The notes beneath the pieces were generated by a model. The model was not told where the DNA came from. It was given only the letters and a program-made list of their open reading frames with translations, and did not search any database. DNA of 64,000 nt from Eubacterium sp. (GTDB lineage Bacteria; Bacillota; Clostridia; Oscillospirales; Acutalibacteraceae): assembly GCA_015655975.1 (NCBI GenBank), contig DVEP01000034.1:7793-71792 (forward strand), written 5' to 3'. A program made the position numbers and the translations under genes. Below are positions 1 to 9,419 of this stretch, piece by piece. Each line of letters starts with the position of its first letter. Positions within the stretch are counted from its first letter, which is position 1.

Positions 1-966
1 TTCGTCTATCATTTCAATAGCGTGAACTTTGTTTTCGGGTTCGTTTCTGTGTCCGCACTCGTCGGGAGCCTCAAAGTGAATGTACACGAGGTCGTTTCTG
101 TCAAGCAACTCAAGCGCCGCATTTGCTTTGCCCTCGAAATTTGTGTCAATATAACCTGTTGCGCCCTCAACTTCGGCAACTTCCATTTTAGCGCATCCGC
201 CTATACCTTTAATCAAATCGACAGCCGAAACAACACTGCCCTTAATTCCGAAAATTTCTTCAAACGGCGCAAGAGCAGGGCGTTTGCCCTCGCCCCAAAG
301 CCAGATTGAGTTTGCAGGACGCTTGCCGTTTTTTATTCTTTCAAGATTTATCGGATGGTCTTTTAAAATATCGTAACTTTTTTTCATCATTTCAACAAGC
401 GGTTTTGCATTTTCACTTGTCGAGAGATATTCTGTAATGACTTTTCCCGTAATGTCGTGAGGGGGAGTCATTTTCCCGAGCTGAGTCGTGCCATTTTTCC
501 AAATGAGACAATGGCGATACGAAACGCCTTTGTAAAATGCAAACTCGTCAGTGCCGAGCTGTTTTTGAACTTCTTCAATCAAAACAGCCGCCTCTTCTGT
601 TGAAATATCGTCTGCGCAGTAGTCCTCTATCGTCTTTTGTTCGTACGGCAAATCATCTTGCGAAAGTGTTACAAGATTTGTACGAAGAGAAACATCGCTG
701 TCAGCCATATCTATACCGATAGACGCAGCTTCGAGCGGACTTCTGCCCGTGTAATATTTCATCGGGTCAAACCCCATAACGCTCATATTTGCAACATCCG
801 AGCCGGGTTTAAGTCCCTCTGCGACAGTCCTTACAAGACCGACTTCGCCTTTTGACGCCAAAAAGTCCATATTGGGCTTTTTGGCAACTTCCATAGGAGT
901 TTTGCCGTCGAGCGCAGGCACGGGATAGTCTGCCATACCGTCATACAAAACAACAACATATTTCAT
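1..966 (-). CDS. apgM: Cofactor-independent phosphoglycerate mutase / homoserine kinase-like (partial)
   Basis: The C-terminus lies beyond the window edge; 322 codons are visible. The protein begins MKYVVVLYDGMADYP, the metal-binding start of the alkaline-phosphatase superfamily ApgM group (archaeal-type 2,3-bisphosphoglycerate-independent mutase). It continues with ANMSVMGFDP, which carries the Ser expected to be phosphorylated, and later HFEAPDECGH, a metal-site segment. The family interconverts 3- and 2-phosphoglycerate. Some clostridial members have been proposed to be alternative homoserine kinases, and sequence alone cannot separate these. The start at 966 has an AGAGGTG ribosome site. 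It lies 51 bp downstream of purL on the same strand and may be cotranscribed. Confidence 0.88.
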   Translation of the reverse strand, partial: MKYVVVLYDGMADYPVPALDGKTPMEVAKKPNMDFLASKGEVGLVRTVAEGLKPGSDVANMSVMGFDPMKYYTGRSPLEAASIGIDMADSDVSLRTNLVTLSQDDLPYEQKTIEDYCADDISTEEAAVLIEEVQKQLGTDEFAFYKGVSYRHCLIWKNGTTQLGKMTPPHDITGKVITEYLSTSENAKPLVEMMKKSYDILKDHPINLERIKNGKRPANSIWLWGEGKRPALAPFEEIFGIKGSVVSAVDLIKGIGGCAKMEVAEVEGATGYIDTNFEGKANAALELLDRNDLVYIHFEAPDECGHRNEPENKVHAIEMIDE

Positions 967-1017
967 TTTTGTAACACCTCTTAATACGCTTTTGCGCAGC
1001 CACGCAACTATTATCTA

Positions 1018-4000
1018 TTATTTAAAGTAATTTACACCGCTTTCAAAGATTTTCATATCTTTTTCAAACGGAACATTTTTATAAAGGTCAGTGCCTTTTC
1101 TTTCGCTGTGAGCCATTTTACCGAGAACTCTTCCGTCAGGGCTTGTGATACCCTCAATCGCACAAACAGAACCGTTCGGGTTGAACGGCATAGCGTCTGC
1201 AACAACGCCGTTTTGGTCAACATACTGAGTAGCAATCTGTCCGTTTTTAACGAGTGTTTTAATAACTTCGTCGTTTGCTACAAATCTGCCCTCGCCGTGA
1301 GAAATCGGCACTGCGAAAACATCGCCTGCGTTTATGCCCGAGAACCACGGAGACTTCACGCTTGTAACACGGGTATATGCAACCTGGCTGATATGTCTGC
1401 CGATTGTGTTGAATGTAAGCGTCGGGTCAGATTCTTTAATATCTCTGATTTCGCCGTAAGGAACAAGTCCGAGTTTAATGAGCGCCTGGAAACCGTTGCA
1501 GATACCGAGCATAAGACCGTCTCTGCAATTAAGAAGTTTTGTAACTGCTTCTTTGATTTTTGGATTTCTGAATGTTGTGGCAATGAATTTACCCGAGCCT
1601 TCAGGTTCGTCGCCGCCCGAGAAACCGCCGGGAAGCATAATCATTTGGCTTTCGTTGATTTTTTCAGCCATTTTATCTATTGTTTCCTCAATATCCGAAG
1701 GAGTGAGGTTTTTAACAACAAGTATTTCAGCCTCTGCACCTGCTTTTTCAAACGCTCTTGCAGAGTCGATTTCGCAGTTTGTACCGGGAAATGCAGGAAT
1801 GAATACTTTCGGTTTCGCAACCTTATTTTTTGCAATGAATACACTGCGTTCTTTATAAAGCGGAACTTCTTTCATCTCTGCTTTTTTACCGCTGTCTGTC
1901 GGGAAAACTTTTTCAAGTTTTTTGCTCCATGCAGAAATGAGTTCATCAACAGTAACAACTTTTCCGTCAATGATGAACACGCCGTTTGCGTTTGTTGTAC
2001 CGAGTTTGATACCGTCCATATCAAAGCCGTCTGCAAGTTCAACGACAAAAGACGCCTGAAGCGGTGCGAACAATGTTTCTTTTGAAAGATTTTCTTCAAA
2101 AGTAAAACCTGTTTTATCGCCGAATGCCATTTTGCAAACGCTTGCCGCAGCGCCGCCCTCTTTGACGGTTGAAGCAGAAAGGATGTTGCCGTTTCTGACA
2201 TTTTCGTAAACGCTCATCATAAGTTCGGTTGATTTTTCAAAATCGGGAAGACCGCTGTTTTCGTCAACAGGGACAGGCAAAAGTTTTACAACCGAGCCTT
2301 TTTGCTTGAAGATTGACGAAACGGTTTTTGAAGCCTTTGTCATACCCACTGCAAAGCAAACAAGAGTAGGCGGAACATCGAGTTCGTTGAACGAACCGCT
2401 CATTGAGTCTTTACCGCCGATTGACGGAGTTTTGTAGCCGATTTGCGCTTCAAGTCCGCCGAGAAGCGCTGCCGTCGGTTTGCCCCAGCGAGTAGGATCG
2501 TTGCCGAGTCTTTCAAAATACTCCTGCATTGTAAGTCTTGCTTTTGACGGGTCGCAGCCTACACAAGCAAGTTTTGCAAGGCTTTCGGACACTGCAAAAG
2601 CAGCGGAATGGAACGGGCTCCAATTTGAAACGGCAGGAATGAAGCCGTAGCTCATTACTGTAGCGTCGTCTGTTTCTCCGTTCAAAACAGGAAGTTTTGC
2701 AACCATTGCTTCTTCGGGAGTAAGTTGATATGTTCCCGCATAAGGCATTAAAACGGTTGCCGCGCCGATTGACGAGTCGAAACGCTCTACAAGACCTTTT
2801 TGAGAACAAACTTCAAGTCTTTCAAGGTTTTTGACAAGTGCGTCTGCAACAGGCATATCTTCAAGAACTTTCGGAGTTGAAGTTCTGTAATTATCTTTTT
2901 CATTTATAGGCAAAATCTCTGCAACTGCGTGCTGAGTAACACCGTTTGTGTTAAGAAAATCTCTTGAAATATCAACGATTTTGTCGCCTCTCCAAGTCAT
3001 TTCAAGACGGTTTGTGCTTGTAACAACGGCAACGGGAGTAGCCTCGAGGTTTTCTTCGTTTGCAAGTTTTGTGAACTCTGCAACATCATTTTTATCAAGT
3101 ACAACCGCCATTCTTTCCTGGCTTTCCGAAATTGCAAGTTCGGTGCCGTCAAGACCGTCATACTTTTTAGGAACTTTGTCAAGGTCTATTTTAAGACCGT
3201 CTGCAAGTTCGCCGATGGCAACACAAACACCGCCTGCGCCGAAGTCGTTGCACCTTTTAATCATAGAAGCCGCCTTTTCGTTTCTGAAAAGTCTTTGAAG
3301 TTTTCTCTCTGTCGGTGGGTTACCCTTTTGAACTTCTGCACCGCAGGTTTCTATTGAAGATGAGTCGTGCGCTTTAGACGAACCTGTTGCACCGCCGCAA
3401 CCGTCACGACCTGTTCTGCCGCCTAAAAGTACGATAACATCGTCTTCTTCAGGGCAAAGACGAACAACATTTTTCTTGGGAGACGCGCCTACAACCGCGC
3501 CTATTTCCATTCTCTTTGCAACATATCCGCTGTCGTAAAGTTCTGTTACCTGACCTGTTGCAAGACCGATTTGGTTGCCGTAGGAAGAATATCCCTGTGC
3601 CGCCGCAGTTGTAATTTTTGACTGCGGAAGTTTTGCGTCGAGTGTTTCTTCAAACGGAGTAGTAGGGTCGCCCGCGCCTGTAACACGCATTGCCTGGTAA
3701 ACATAGGCTCTGCCTGAAAGCGGGTCTCTGATAGCGCCGCCGAGACAGGTTGCGGCACCGCCGAACGGCTCAATTTCCGTCGGGTGATTGTGAGTTTCGT
3801 TTTTGAACTGAACAAGCCACGGCTCTTCTTTTCCGTCTATTGTTGCAGTAACCTCGATTGAACAAGCGTTGATTTCTTCGCTTTCGTCAAGGTCGTTTAC
3901 AAGTCCTCTCTTTTTGAGAACTTTTGTGCCGAGACACGCAAGGTCCATTAGGCAAACATCTTTTTTACCTTCTCTGTCGCCGTACGCTTCTTTTCTGAGT

Positions 4001-4776
4001 TCAAAATAGTTTTCTATCGCTTTATTTAAGGCTTCTGTATAATCTCCGCCGTCAACAGCAGAGATAGAATCGAGTTTTGTTGAAAAAGTTGTATGGCGAC
4101 AATGGTCGCTCCAATAAGTATCAATAACTTTGAGTTCCGTAAGGCTCGGATTTCTGTTTTCATCTTTTTTGAAATAGTCGCGCACCCATTTCAAATCTGC
4201 TTCGCTCATAGCAAAGCCCATCTCCGAATGGTACTTTTCAATTTCTTCGTCCGTCATATCAATGAAGCCGTCAATTCTGACGATATCAGACGGAACTTCG
4301 CTTGTGATGTCGAGATTTGTCGGCATTTCGTCCGACGCTTCTCTGCTTTCAACAGGGTTAATCATATAGGACTTAATCTTGTCAAACTCTTCGTCTGTAA
4401 TATTTCCTCTGACAGCGACAACTTTTGCGCTTGTAACAAGAGGTCTTTCGCCTGCCGTAAGCAACTGAATACACTGAGCTGCGGAGTCTGCTCTTTGGTC
4501 ATACTGTCCCGGAAGATACTCTGTAATAAAACTTCTCCAACTGTCGTCAAGAGGCATTCTCGCATAAACATCGTCAAGGTTCGGTTCGCTGAACACCTGA
4601 GAAACAGCGCTCTCAAACTGCTCTGCGGTCAAGCCCTGAGCGTAGTATCTGTTGATGATACGCACATCTTCAACGCCCGTAATTCCGACATTTTCACGAA
4701 GGTCTTTTAAAATTTGACCCGCCTCAATATCGTTCCCCTTTTTCTTTTCAACAAAAATTCGATACACATCTGCCAT
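1018..4776 (-). CDS. purL: Phosphoribosylformylglycinamidine synthase (single chain)
   Basis: FGAM synthase performs step four of purine synthesis: FGAR + glutamine + ATP gives FGAM. At 1252 residues it is the fused form, with an N-terminal linker, two AIR-synthase-like halves (for example DYWSDHCRHTTF and the HNHPTEIEPFGGAATCLGG segment) and a C-terminal glutaminase (PGGFSGGDEPEGSGKF; nucleophile Cys about 1093 in GICNGFQ). This matches the clostridial single-chain clade rather than the B. subtilis PurL/PurQ/PurS set. The start at 4776 (MADVYRIF) is preceded by AAGGAGAA; a longer reading frame to 4836 would run through the promoter and lacks a ribosome site. Cytoplasmic. The next gene, apgM, follows after 51 bp. 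Confidence 0.96.
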   Translation of the reverse strand: MADVYRIFVEKKKGNDIEAGQILKDLRENVGITGVEDVRIINRYYAQGLTAEQFESAVSQVFSEPNLDDVYARMPLDDSWRSFITEYLPGQYDQRADSAAQCIQLLTAGERPLVTSAKVVAVRGNITDEEFDKIKSYMINPVESREASDEMPTNLDITSEVPSDIVRIDGFIDMTDEEIEKYHSEMGFAMSEADLKWVRDYFKKDENRNPSLTELKVIDTYWSDHCRHTTFSTKLDSISAVDGGDYTEALNKAIENYFELRKEAYGDREGKKDVCLMDLACLGTKVLKKRGLVNDLDESEEINACSIEVTATIDGKEEPWLVQFKNETHNHPTEIEPFGGAATCLGGAIRDPLSGRAYVYQAMRVTGAGDPTTPFEETLDAKLPQSKITTAAAQGYSSYGNQIGLATGQVTELYDSGYVAKRMEIGAVVGASPKKNVVRLCPEEDDVIVLLGGRTGRDGCGGATGSSKAHDSSSIETCGAEVQKGNPPTERKLQRLFRNEKAASMIKRCNDFGAGGVCVAIGELADGLKIDLDKVPKKYDGLDGTELAISESQERMAVVLDKNDVAEFTKLANEENLEATPVAVVTSTNRLEMTWRGDKIVDISRDFLNTNGVTQHAVAEILPINEKDNYRTSTPKVLEDMPVADALVKNLERLEVCSQKGLVERFDSSIGAATVLMPYAGTYQLTPEEAMVAKLPVLNGETDDATVMSYGFIPAVSNWSPFHSAAFAVSESLAKLACVGCDPSKARLTMQEYFERLGNDPTRWGKPTAALLGGLEAQIGYKTPSIGGKDSMSGSFNELDVPPTLVCFAVGMTKASKTVSSIFKQKGSVVKLLPVPVDENSGLPDFEKSTELMMSVYENVRNGNILSASTVKEGGAAASVCKMAFGDKTGFTFEENLSKETLFAPLQASFVVELADGFDMDGIKLGTTNANGVFIIDGKVVTVDELISAWSKKLEKVFPTDSGKKAEMKEVPLYKERSVFIAKNKVAKPKVFIPAFPGTNCEIDSARAFEKAGAEAEILVVKNLTPSDIEETIDKMAEKINESQMIMLPGGFSGGDEPEGSGKFIATTFRNPKIKEAVTKLLNCRDGLMLGICNGFQALIKLGLVPYGEIRDIKESDPTLTFNTIGRHISQVAYTRVTSVKSPWFSGINAGDVFAVPISHGEGRFVANDEVIKTLVKNGQIATQYVDQNGVVADAMPFNPNGSVCAIEGITSPDGRVLGKMAHSERKGTDLYKNVPFEKDMKIFESGVNYFK

Positions 4777-4795
4777 AATTATTCTCCTTTTCCGT

Positions 4796-4801
4796 ATTAT
4801 A
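4796..4801 (-). promoter_or_regulatory. Candidate -10 box for purL
   Basis: TATAAT on the minus strand (ATTATA on plus) lies 20 bp upstream of the purL start, giving a very short leader. No good -35 hexamer is seen 17 bp further upstream and no purine riboswitch is present. Inference only. Confidence 0.4.
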
Positions 4802-4916
4802 TAAATAATAGAAAATTTATATAGATATATTAGCATACATAATAAATATTTTCTACTGTTATTTCAAAATTTTTAACAATCATTCAAAAATTGTTTATCA
4901 AATGCAGTGAAATATG

Positions 4917-4925
4917 TGCTATAAT
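4917..4925 (+). promoter_or_regulatory. Extended -10 promoter for the PAS gene
   Basis: TGCTATAAT is a full extended -10 element 40 bp before the chosen start. It covers the alternative upstream ATG at 4914, which supports the later start at 4965. Confidence 0.6.
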
Positions 4926-4964
4926 AATAATTGCCTAAAAAGGCTCGGAAGGAATGAATTTTAT

Positions 4965-5762
4965 ATGAGTACCGTCAATGACGACTGTAATATAGAAGTA
5001 GAGTTATTTTATGCCGTAGTTGACAAAAGCGAAGATTTAAAGGTGGTTGATTTTGACAGCCATTTTGCAGAACTTTCCGGTATGCATCCGTCAAAAATCA
5101 AGCAGGGCAAACTGTCTTTGCTCGATATGTTAAAACCGTGCGACAGAGAAAAACTAATTAAAAAACTTTGTTCAAAAAACAGATATATATACACCGACTT
5201 TGAAATACTTGAGAACTTAAAAAAGCCTATATATGTTTACTCTGTTTGTGAAAATATAACAGGAACAAACCTTTGCAGAATTATGATGAGCGAAGTTGTC
5301 TGCGAAAAAGAAAGAAAAGGTTTCAAACTTATTGAAACAGACGATTTTCGCTACTCTTTGGCAGATGAAATCATTTGTCCCGTCTGTCTTTTCAGAGTAG
5401 ATGACGAAATGCAGACAGAAGCTTTTTATATGAACAAAAGTTGTTGCAGACTGTTTGAAACAACACAGGAATCTGTCAAAAACAACGGATTCAGAATAGA
5501 TTTGACAGTTGCAGAAGACGACAAAACGCTTTTGTTTCAGTCGATAGGCACAAGTCTTGCGACAGGTGAACCGATAGATATGTACTTTCACATATACAAA
5601 AACAAGTTCGACATTGTCCGCTGCCGACTGAGAGCCGAAATTGCGGGCTACGACAGGGAAAACAGACCTGTTTTCAACGCCGTCATCGACGAGCCCGACG
5701 ACATTTCTCAAAGCGCACAGTACATATTCAAAAACCGTGCAGAAGTTTTGACCGACGCATAA
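4965..5762 (+). CDS. Tandem PAS-like protein without output domain
   Basis: 265 residues, soluble, no signal peptide or membrane segment. Two PAS-like folds can be read. Residues about 10-110 contain FAELSGMHPSKIKQG and DMLKPCDREKL, the typical helix-and-loop pattern of PAS domains. Residues about 130-245 contain FYMNKSCCRLFETTQESV followed by VAEDDKTLLFQSI and a strand-rich end. No GGDEF, kinase, HTH or phosphatase domain follows, so it would have to act by binding another protein or a ligand. The start at 4965 was chosen because GGAAGGA precedes it and the promoter covers the longer frame. It stands alone between divergent purL and a GH3 gene. The PAS assignment is by pattern only; the function is unknown. 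Confidence 0.7.
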   Translation: MSTVNDDCNIEVELFYAVVDKSEDLKVVDFDSHFAELSGMHPSKIKQGKLSLLDMLKPCDREKLIKKLCSKNRYIYTDFEILENLKKPIYVYSVCENITGTNLCRIMMSEVVCEKERKGFKLIETDDFRYSLADEIICPVCLFRVDDEMQTEAFYMNKSCCRLFETTQESVKNNGFRIDLTVAEDDKTLLFQSIGTSLATGEPIDMYFHIYKNKFDIVRCRLRAEIAGYDRENRPVFNAVIDEPDDISQSAQYIFKNRAEVLTDA

Positions 5763-5885
5763 AGTGAAAGTGAATTGCAGCAAAAGATACAGTTGCAGCA
5801 GTTTAAAACTTTGCATTTTTCAAAAACCGAAAACAAAGCACTTGACAAAGCACTTTTTGTGTTTTCATAAATGCATCTAAAAGAG

Positions 5886-5922
5886 CGCAGAGCGTTGCAA
5901 TCGCAATACTCTGTGTTTTTTT
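5886..5922 (+). terminator. Intrinsic terminator after the PAS gene
   Basis: Stem CGCAGAG / CTCTGTG with inner TTGC/GCAA, followed by a seven-base T run. Confidence 0.7.
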
Positions 5923-5942
5923 CGTTTTTGCAGTTAAAACTA

Positions 5943-5970
5943 TTGACAATACTGTGTTTATTGGTAAAAT
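5943..5970 (+). promoter_or_regulatory. Sigma-A promoter for the GH3 gene
   Basis: TTGACA, 16-bp spacer, TAAAAT with an extended TGG just before the -10. This gives a leader of about 100 nt. The 5763-6075 gap otherwise holds only the preceding terminator. Confidence 0.75.
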
Positions 5971-6075
5971 ATATTTGTTGAACTATATTTAAAACTATAA
6001 ATATTTTCAAACAATAAAAAAATAAATTTTCACAGTTAACCGATTAAATCAAAACATTAATTTGGGGGAATTTTT

Positions 6076-8517
6076 ATGAACGCAAAAGAAACCGTAAAAA
6101 AAATGACGCTTGAAGAAAAAGCGTCTATGGTGTCGGGCAGCGATTTTTGGCATCTCGACGCAATCGACAGACTCGGAGTTAAAGAAACCATGGTCAGCGA
6201 CGGCCCTCACGGATTGAGAAAACAGGTTGACACTGCAGGCGCAGACATCAACGAAAGTGTTGTTGCCGTTTGTTTTCCGTCAGCGGCGGGAACTGCGTCC
6301 TCTTTTAACAGAGAACTTTTGAAACAACTCGGTGAAACGCTCGGCGACGAATGTGTGGCTGAAAATGTTTCCGTTTTGCTCGGTCCTGCGGTAAACATCA
6401 AACGCTCGCCTCTTTGCGGACGAAACTTTGAATACTTCAGCGAAGACCCGTACCTTGCAGGCGAACTCGCCTCGTCATATATTGACGGCGTTCAGTCAAA
6501 AGGCGTCGGCACAAGTATCAAACACTTCGCCGTAAACAATCAGGAAAAAAGAAGAATGACGATTTCTTCCGTGCTTGACGAAAGAACTTTCAGAGAAATA
6601 TATTTGAGTTCTTTTGAAAAAGCAGTCAAGAAATCTCAGCCGTGGACAGTAATGTGTTCGTACAACAAAATTAACGGCGTCTATTCATCTGAAAACCCAT
6701 ACCTTTTGACAAAAATTTTGCGCGACGAATGGGGTTTCAAAGGCTATGTAATGAGCGACTGGGGCGCTTGCAACGACCGTGTAAAAGGCGTAAAGGCAGG
6801 TCTTGACCTCGAAATGCCGTCAAGTGCAGGCATAAACACAAAAAAACTTATCGAAGCGGTAAAAAACAACACTCTTGACGAAAAGTACCTTGATAAATGT
6901 TGTGAAAGAATACTTGAAAAAGTGCTTAATTACCAAGAAAACAGAAAATACGGCAAGTTCTTTGACAGAGACGAGCACCATAAAGTCGCTCAAAAAGTTG
7001 CCGAAGAGTCTATGGTTTTACTCAAAAATGACAACAATATTCTTCCGATTAAAAAAGGTCAGAAAGTCGCATTTATAGGAGAATTTGCCCGTTTTCCGAG
7101 ATACCAGGGCGGAGGCAGTTCACACATTCGTTCACACAAAGTTGACAGCGCTTTGGACACAGTCAACGCTCGCGGAGGAGTTAACTATGCAAAAGGTTTC
7201 CCCTGCGACAGAGATTTATATGAGCCTGAAAAAGCAAAAAAGGCTGTTGAACTTGCACGACTTTCCGATGTTGCAGTAGTATTTGCAGGCTTGCCCGAAA
7301 GTATGGAGTCGGAGGGATTTGACCGCCAGCATATCGACCTGCCCGACTGCCAGAACCGACTGATAGAAGAAATCTGTGCAGTACAGAAAAATGTTGTAGT
7401 CGTTCTTCACAACGGCTCGCCTGTTGCAATGCCGTGGATAGACAAAGTTTCTGCCGTTTTGGAAAGCTACCTTGCAGGCGAAGGCGTCGGAAACGCTCAG
7501 GTAGGAATTTTGTACGGCGATGTCAATCCGTCGGGCAAACTTGCAGAAACTTTTCCTCTTGCATTGTCAGATACACCTTGCTACCGCAACTTCCCCGGCG
7601 GAGAGTTGACTGTTGAATACAGAGAGGGTATCTATGTCGGCTACCGCTACTACGACACAGTCGGAAAGAATGTCTTGTTCCCGTTCGGACACGGTCTTTC
7701 ATACACGACTTTTGAGTACTCCGATATTAAAGCAAACAGAAGAAAAATCGGCGAAAACGACAGTGTAAAAGTAACGCTCAAGGTTAAAAACACAGGTAAA
7801 GTCAGCGGTGCAGAAATTGTACAGGTATATGTCGGAAAAGAAGACAGCAATGTTTTCAGAGCTGAAAAAGAACTGAAAGGCTTTGAAAAAGTATTTCTTG
7901 AGCCAAACGAAGAAAAAGAAGTTGAAATTGAACTCGACAGCCGTGCTTTTGCATACTATAACACGGAGATTGCCGATTGGTACGCAGAAAGCGGAAAGTA
8001 CCAAATCAGCGTAGGCGCGTCTTCAAGAGATATTAAAAAAGTGCTGAATGTTACGCTTGAAAACAGCAAAGAAGTAAATTCTCCGTATGACGAAAGCAAG
8101 TTCAGAAGTTACTATTCTGCCGAAATCAGCAATGTTTCCGACGAAGAATTTTCACGACTTTTAGGTTTTTCAATTCCCGAATCAAGTTCACCCAAAGGCA
8201 AAAAAATAGGACTTGAAAACAGTTTTATAGACGCCGAAAACACAAAGTGGGGCAAAATCATCAACAAAACAATTCGTTTCGGCGCGTCGCTTGTTACCGA
8301 CCAATCACTCGGCAACGACGAAATGGTTGTTGCCTCAACGCTCGAATGTCCTTTGCACAGTGCAATGGCAATGTCGCAGGGTATGTTGGACGAAGATATG
8401 GCAAAGTCGCTTGTAAATATTTTAAACGGCGACAAAGTTGCAAAATCTGCGTTTCACCTTGCAAAAGGCGGAGCAAAAAAAGTTGCAGATATCGTTGTGA
8501 AAAAGATTAAAAAATGA
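6076..8517 (+). CDS. Glycoside hydrolase family 3 beta-glucosidase
   Basis: 813 residues. The N-terminal GH3 barrel shows SDGPHGLR (41-48), KRSPLCGRNFEYFSEDP, SIKHFAVNN (Lys149-His150) and VMSDWGA with the expected nucleophile Asp228. The second alpha/beta domain follows, then a fibronectin III-like domain (VTLKVKNTGKVSGAEIVQVYVG) usual in bacterial beta-glucosidases and xylosidases. About 150 further residues at the C-terminus are not typical of the family core. No signal peptide, so it probably hydrolyses imported oligosaccharides in the cytoplasm, releasing terminal beta-linked sugars. The GGGGGAATTTTT ribosome site supports the ATG at 6076. It is monocistronic: promoter before, terminator after. 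The exact substrate cannot be told. Confidence 0.93.
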   Translation: MNAKETVKKMTLEEKASMVSGSDFWHLDAIDRLGVKETMVSDGPHGLRKQVDTAGADINESVVAVCFPSAAGTASSFNRELLKQLGETLGDECVAENVSVLLGPAVNIKRSPLCGRNFEYFSEDPYLAGELASSYIDGVQSKGVGTSIKHFAVNNQEKRRMTISSVLDERTFREIYLSSFEKAVKKSQPWTVMCSYNKINGVYSSENPYLLTKILRDEWGFKGYVMSDWGACNDRVKGVKAGLDLEMPSSAGINTKKLIEAVKNNTLDEKYLDKCCERILEKVLNYQENRKYGKFFDRDEHHKVAQKVAEESMVLLKNDNNILPIKKGQKVAFIGEFARFPRYQGGGSSHIRSHKVDSALDTVNARGGVNYAKGFPCDRDLYEPEKAKKAVELARLSDVAVVFAGLPESMESEGFDRQHIDLPDCQNRLIEEICAVQKNVVVVLHNGSPVAMPWIDKVSAVLESYLAGEGVGNAQVGILYGDVNPSGKLAETFPLALSDTPCYRNFPGGELTVEYREGIYVGYRYYDTVGKNVLFPFGHGLSYTTFEYSDIKANRRKIGENDSVKVTLKVKNTGKVSGAEIVQVYVGKEDSNVFRAEKELKGFEKVFLEPNEEKEVEIELDSRAFAYYNTEIADWYAESGKYQISVGASSRDIKKVLNVTLENSKEVNSPYDESKFRSYYSAEISNVSDEEFSRLLGFSIPESSSPKGKKIGLENSFIDAENTKWGKIINKTIRFGASLVTDQSLGNDEMVVASTLECPLHSAMAMSQGMLDEDMAKSLVNILNGDKVAKSAFHLAKGGAKKVADIVVKKIKK

Positions 8518-8577
8518 TGAAAATATTTCATTTTTAAGTATAAAATTTCATTTATAAATTAATTGAAAAACAGTTTG

Positions 8578-8625
8578 ATAAACGGTATAATCTTTACAAA
8601 AAGGTTGTGCCGTTTATTTTTATCT
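8578..8625 (+). terminator. Intrinsic terminator after the GH3 gene
   Basis: ATAAACGG / CCGTTTAT with inner AATCTT/AAGGTT stem, then a T-rich tail. Confidence 0.75.
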
Positions 8626-8699
8626 TTTCATCTTTAAATTGAATTTTAGTTGAAAGTGAAAAAACCGTATTGAAAATGAAAACTTTTGCGATAAATTTA

Positions 8700-8711
8700 A
8701 CCGTGCACGGT
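8700..8711. promoter_or_regulatory. Perfect 12-bp palindrome upstream of azlC
   Basis: ACCGTGCACGGT is its own reverse complement and is GC-rich in an AT-rich gap, 23 bp before the azlC start. It is a possible operator or a recognition site; no regulator gene is adjacent. Confidence 0.35.
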
Positions 8712-8734
8712 ACATTTGATTTCAGGAGAGTTCT

Positions 8735-9418
8735 ATGAAAAAAGTTGTCAAGCCTGCGTTTATTTCCACAGTTCCCGTTTTTGCAGGCTACATGGTTTTG
8801 GGGTTTGGTTTCGGAATAATTATGAAAGCGCACGGTTACGGCGTATTGCTCACTTTTCTGATGAGTTTGCTGATATATGCAGGCTCTATGCAGTACGCCG
8901 CAGTCGGTCTGCTTTCGTCGGGCGCGTCGTTTTTTACCGCAGGAATAACCACGCTGATGATAAACGCGCGCCACATTTTTTACGGTATCTCAATGGTTGA
9001 CAAGTACAAGGGCGCAGGGCTGAAAAAAGCGTATATGATTTTTGCGCTGACAGACGAAACATACTCGCTTGTGTGCGTTGACAACCCGAAAATCAGCGAA
9101 GAAAACAGAATAGACTATTGTTTTCTCGTATCTTTGTTCAACCACTGCTATTGGATTGCAGGCTCGGTACTCGGTGCAGTTGTCGGCTCAATACTGAAAT
9201 TCAACAGCGAGGGAATCGACTTTGTTTTGACCGCGCTTTTTTTGACGATTTTCATTGAGCAGTGGCTTTCAACGAAAAAACACCTGCCCGCACTAATCGG
9301 AGTGGGAGCCTCTGCGCTTTGCCTTGCCGTTTTCGGAAGTGAAGATTTTCTTATACCGTCAATACTGATTACAGCAATCTCACTTTGCTTTTACAAGGAG
9401 GGTAAAAACGATAACTGA
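8735..9418 (+). CDS. azlC: AzlC family branched-chain amino acid exporter subunit
   Basis: 227 residues, strongly hydrophobic with several membrane helices. The family signature region is clear: YAGSMQYAAVGLLSSGASF followed by INARHIFYGISM and ALTDETYSLVC. AzlC and AzlD together form a membrane exporter of branched-chain amino acids and toxic analogues (azaleucine resistance in B. subtilis; BrnFE in corynebacteria). An AGGAGAG ribosome site precedes the ATG. azlD follows after one base, so translation is probably coupled. Confidence 0.93.
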   Translation: MKKVVKPAFISTVPVFAGYMVLGFGFGIIMKAHGYGVLLTFLMSLLIYAGSMQYAAVGLLSSGASFFTAGITTLMINARHIFYGISMVDKYKGAGLKKAYMIFALTDETYSLVCVDNPKISEENRIDYCFLVSLFNHCYWIAGSVLGAVVGSILKFNSEGIDFVLTALFLTIFIEQWLSTKKHLPALIGVGASALCLAVFGSEDFLIPSILITAISLCFYKEGKNDN

Positions 9419-9419
9419 T

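Noticed and set aside
22..309. Open frame on the plus strand at the left edge
   Set aside because: It is antisense to the conserved apgM gene.
1108..2085. Long open frame on the plus strand inside purL
   Set aside because: It is antisense to strongly conserved PurL codons, is Cys/Phe-rich without family resemblance, and has no ribosome site.
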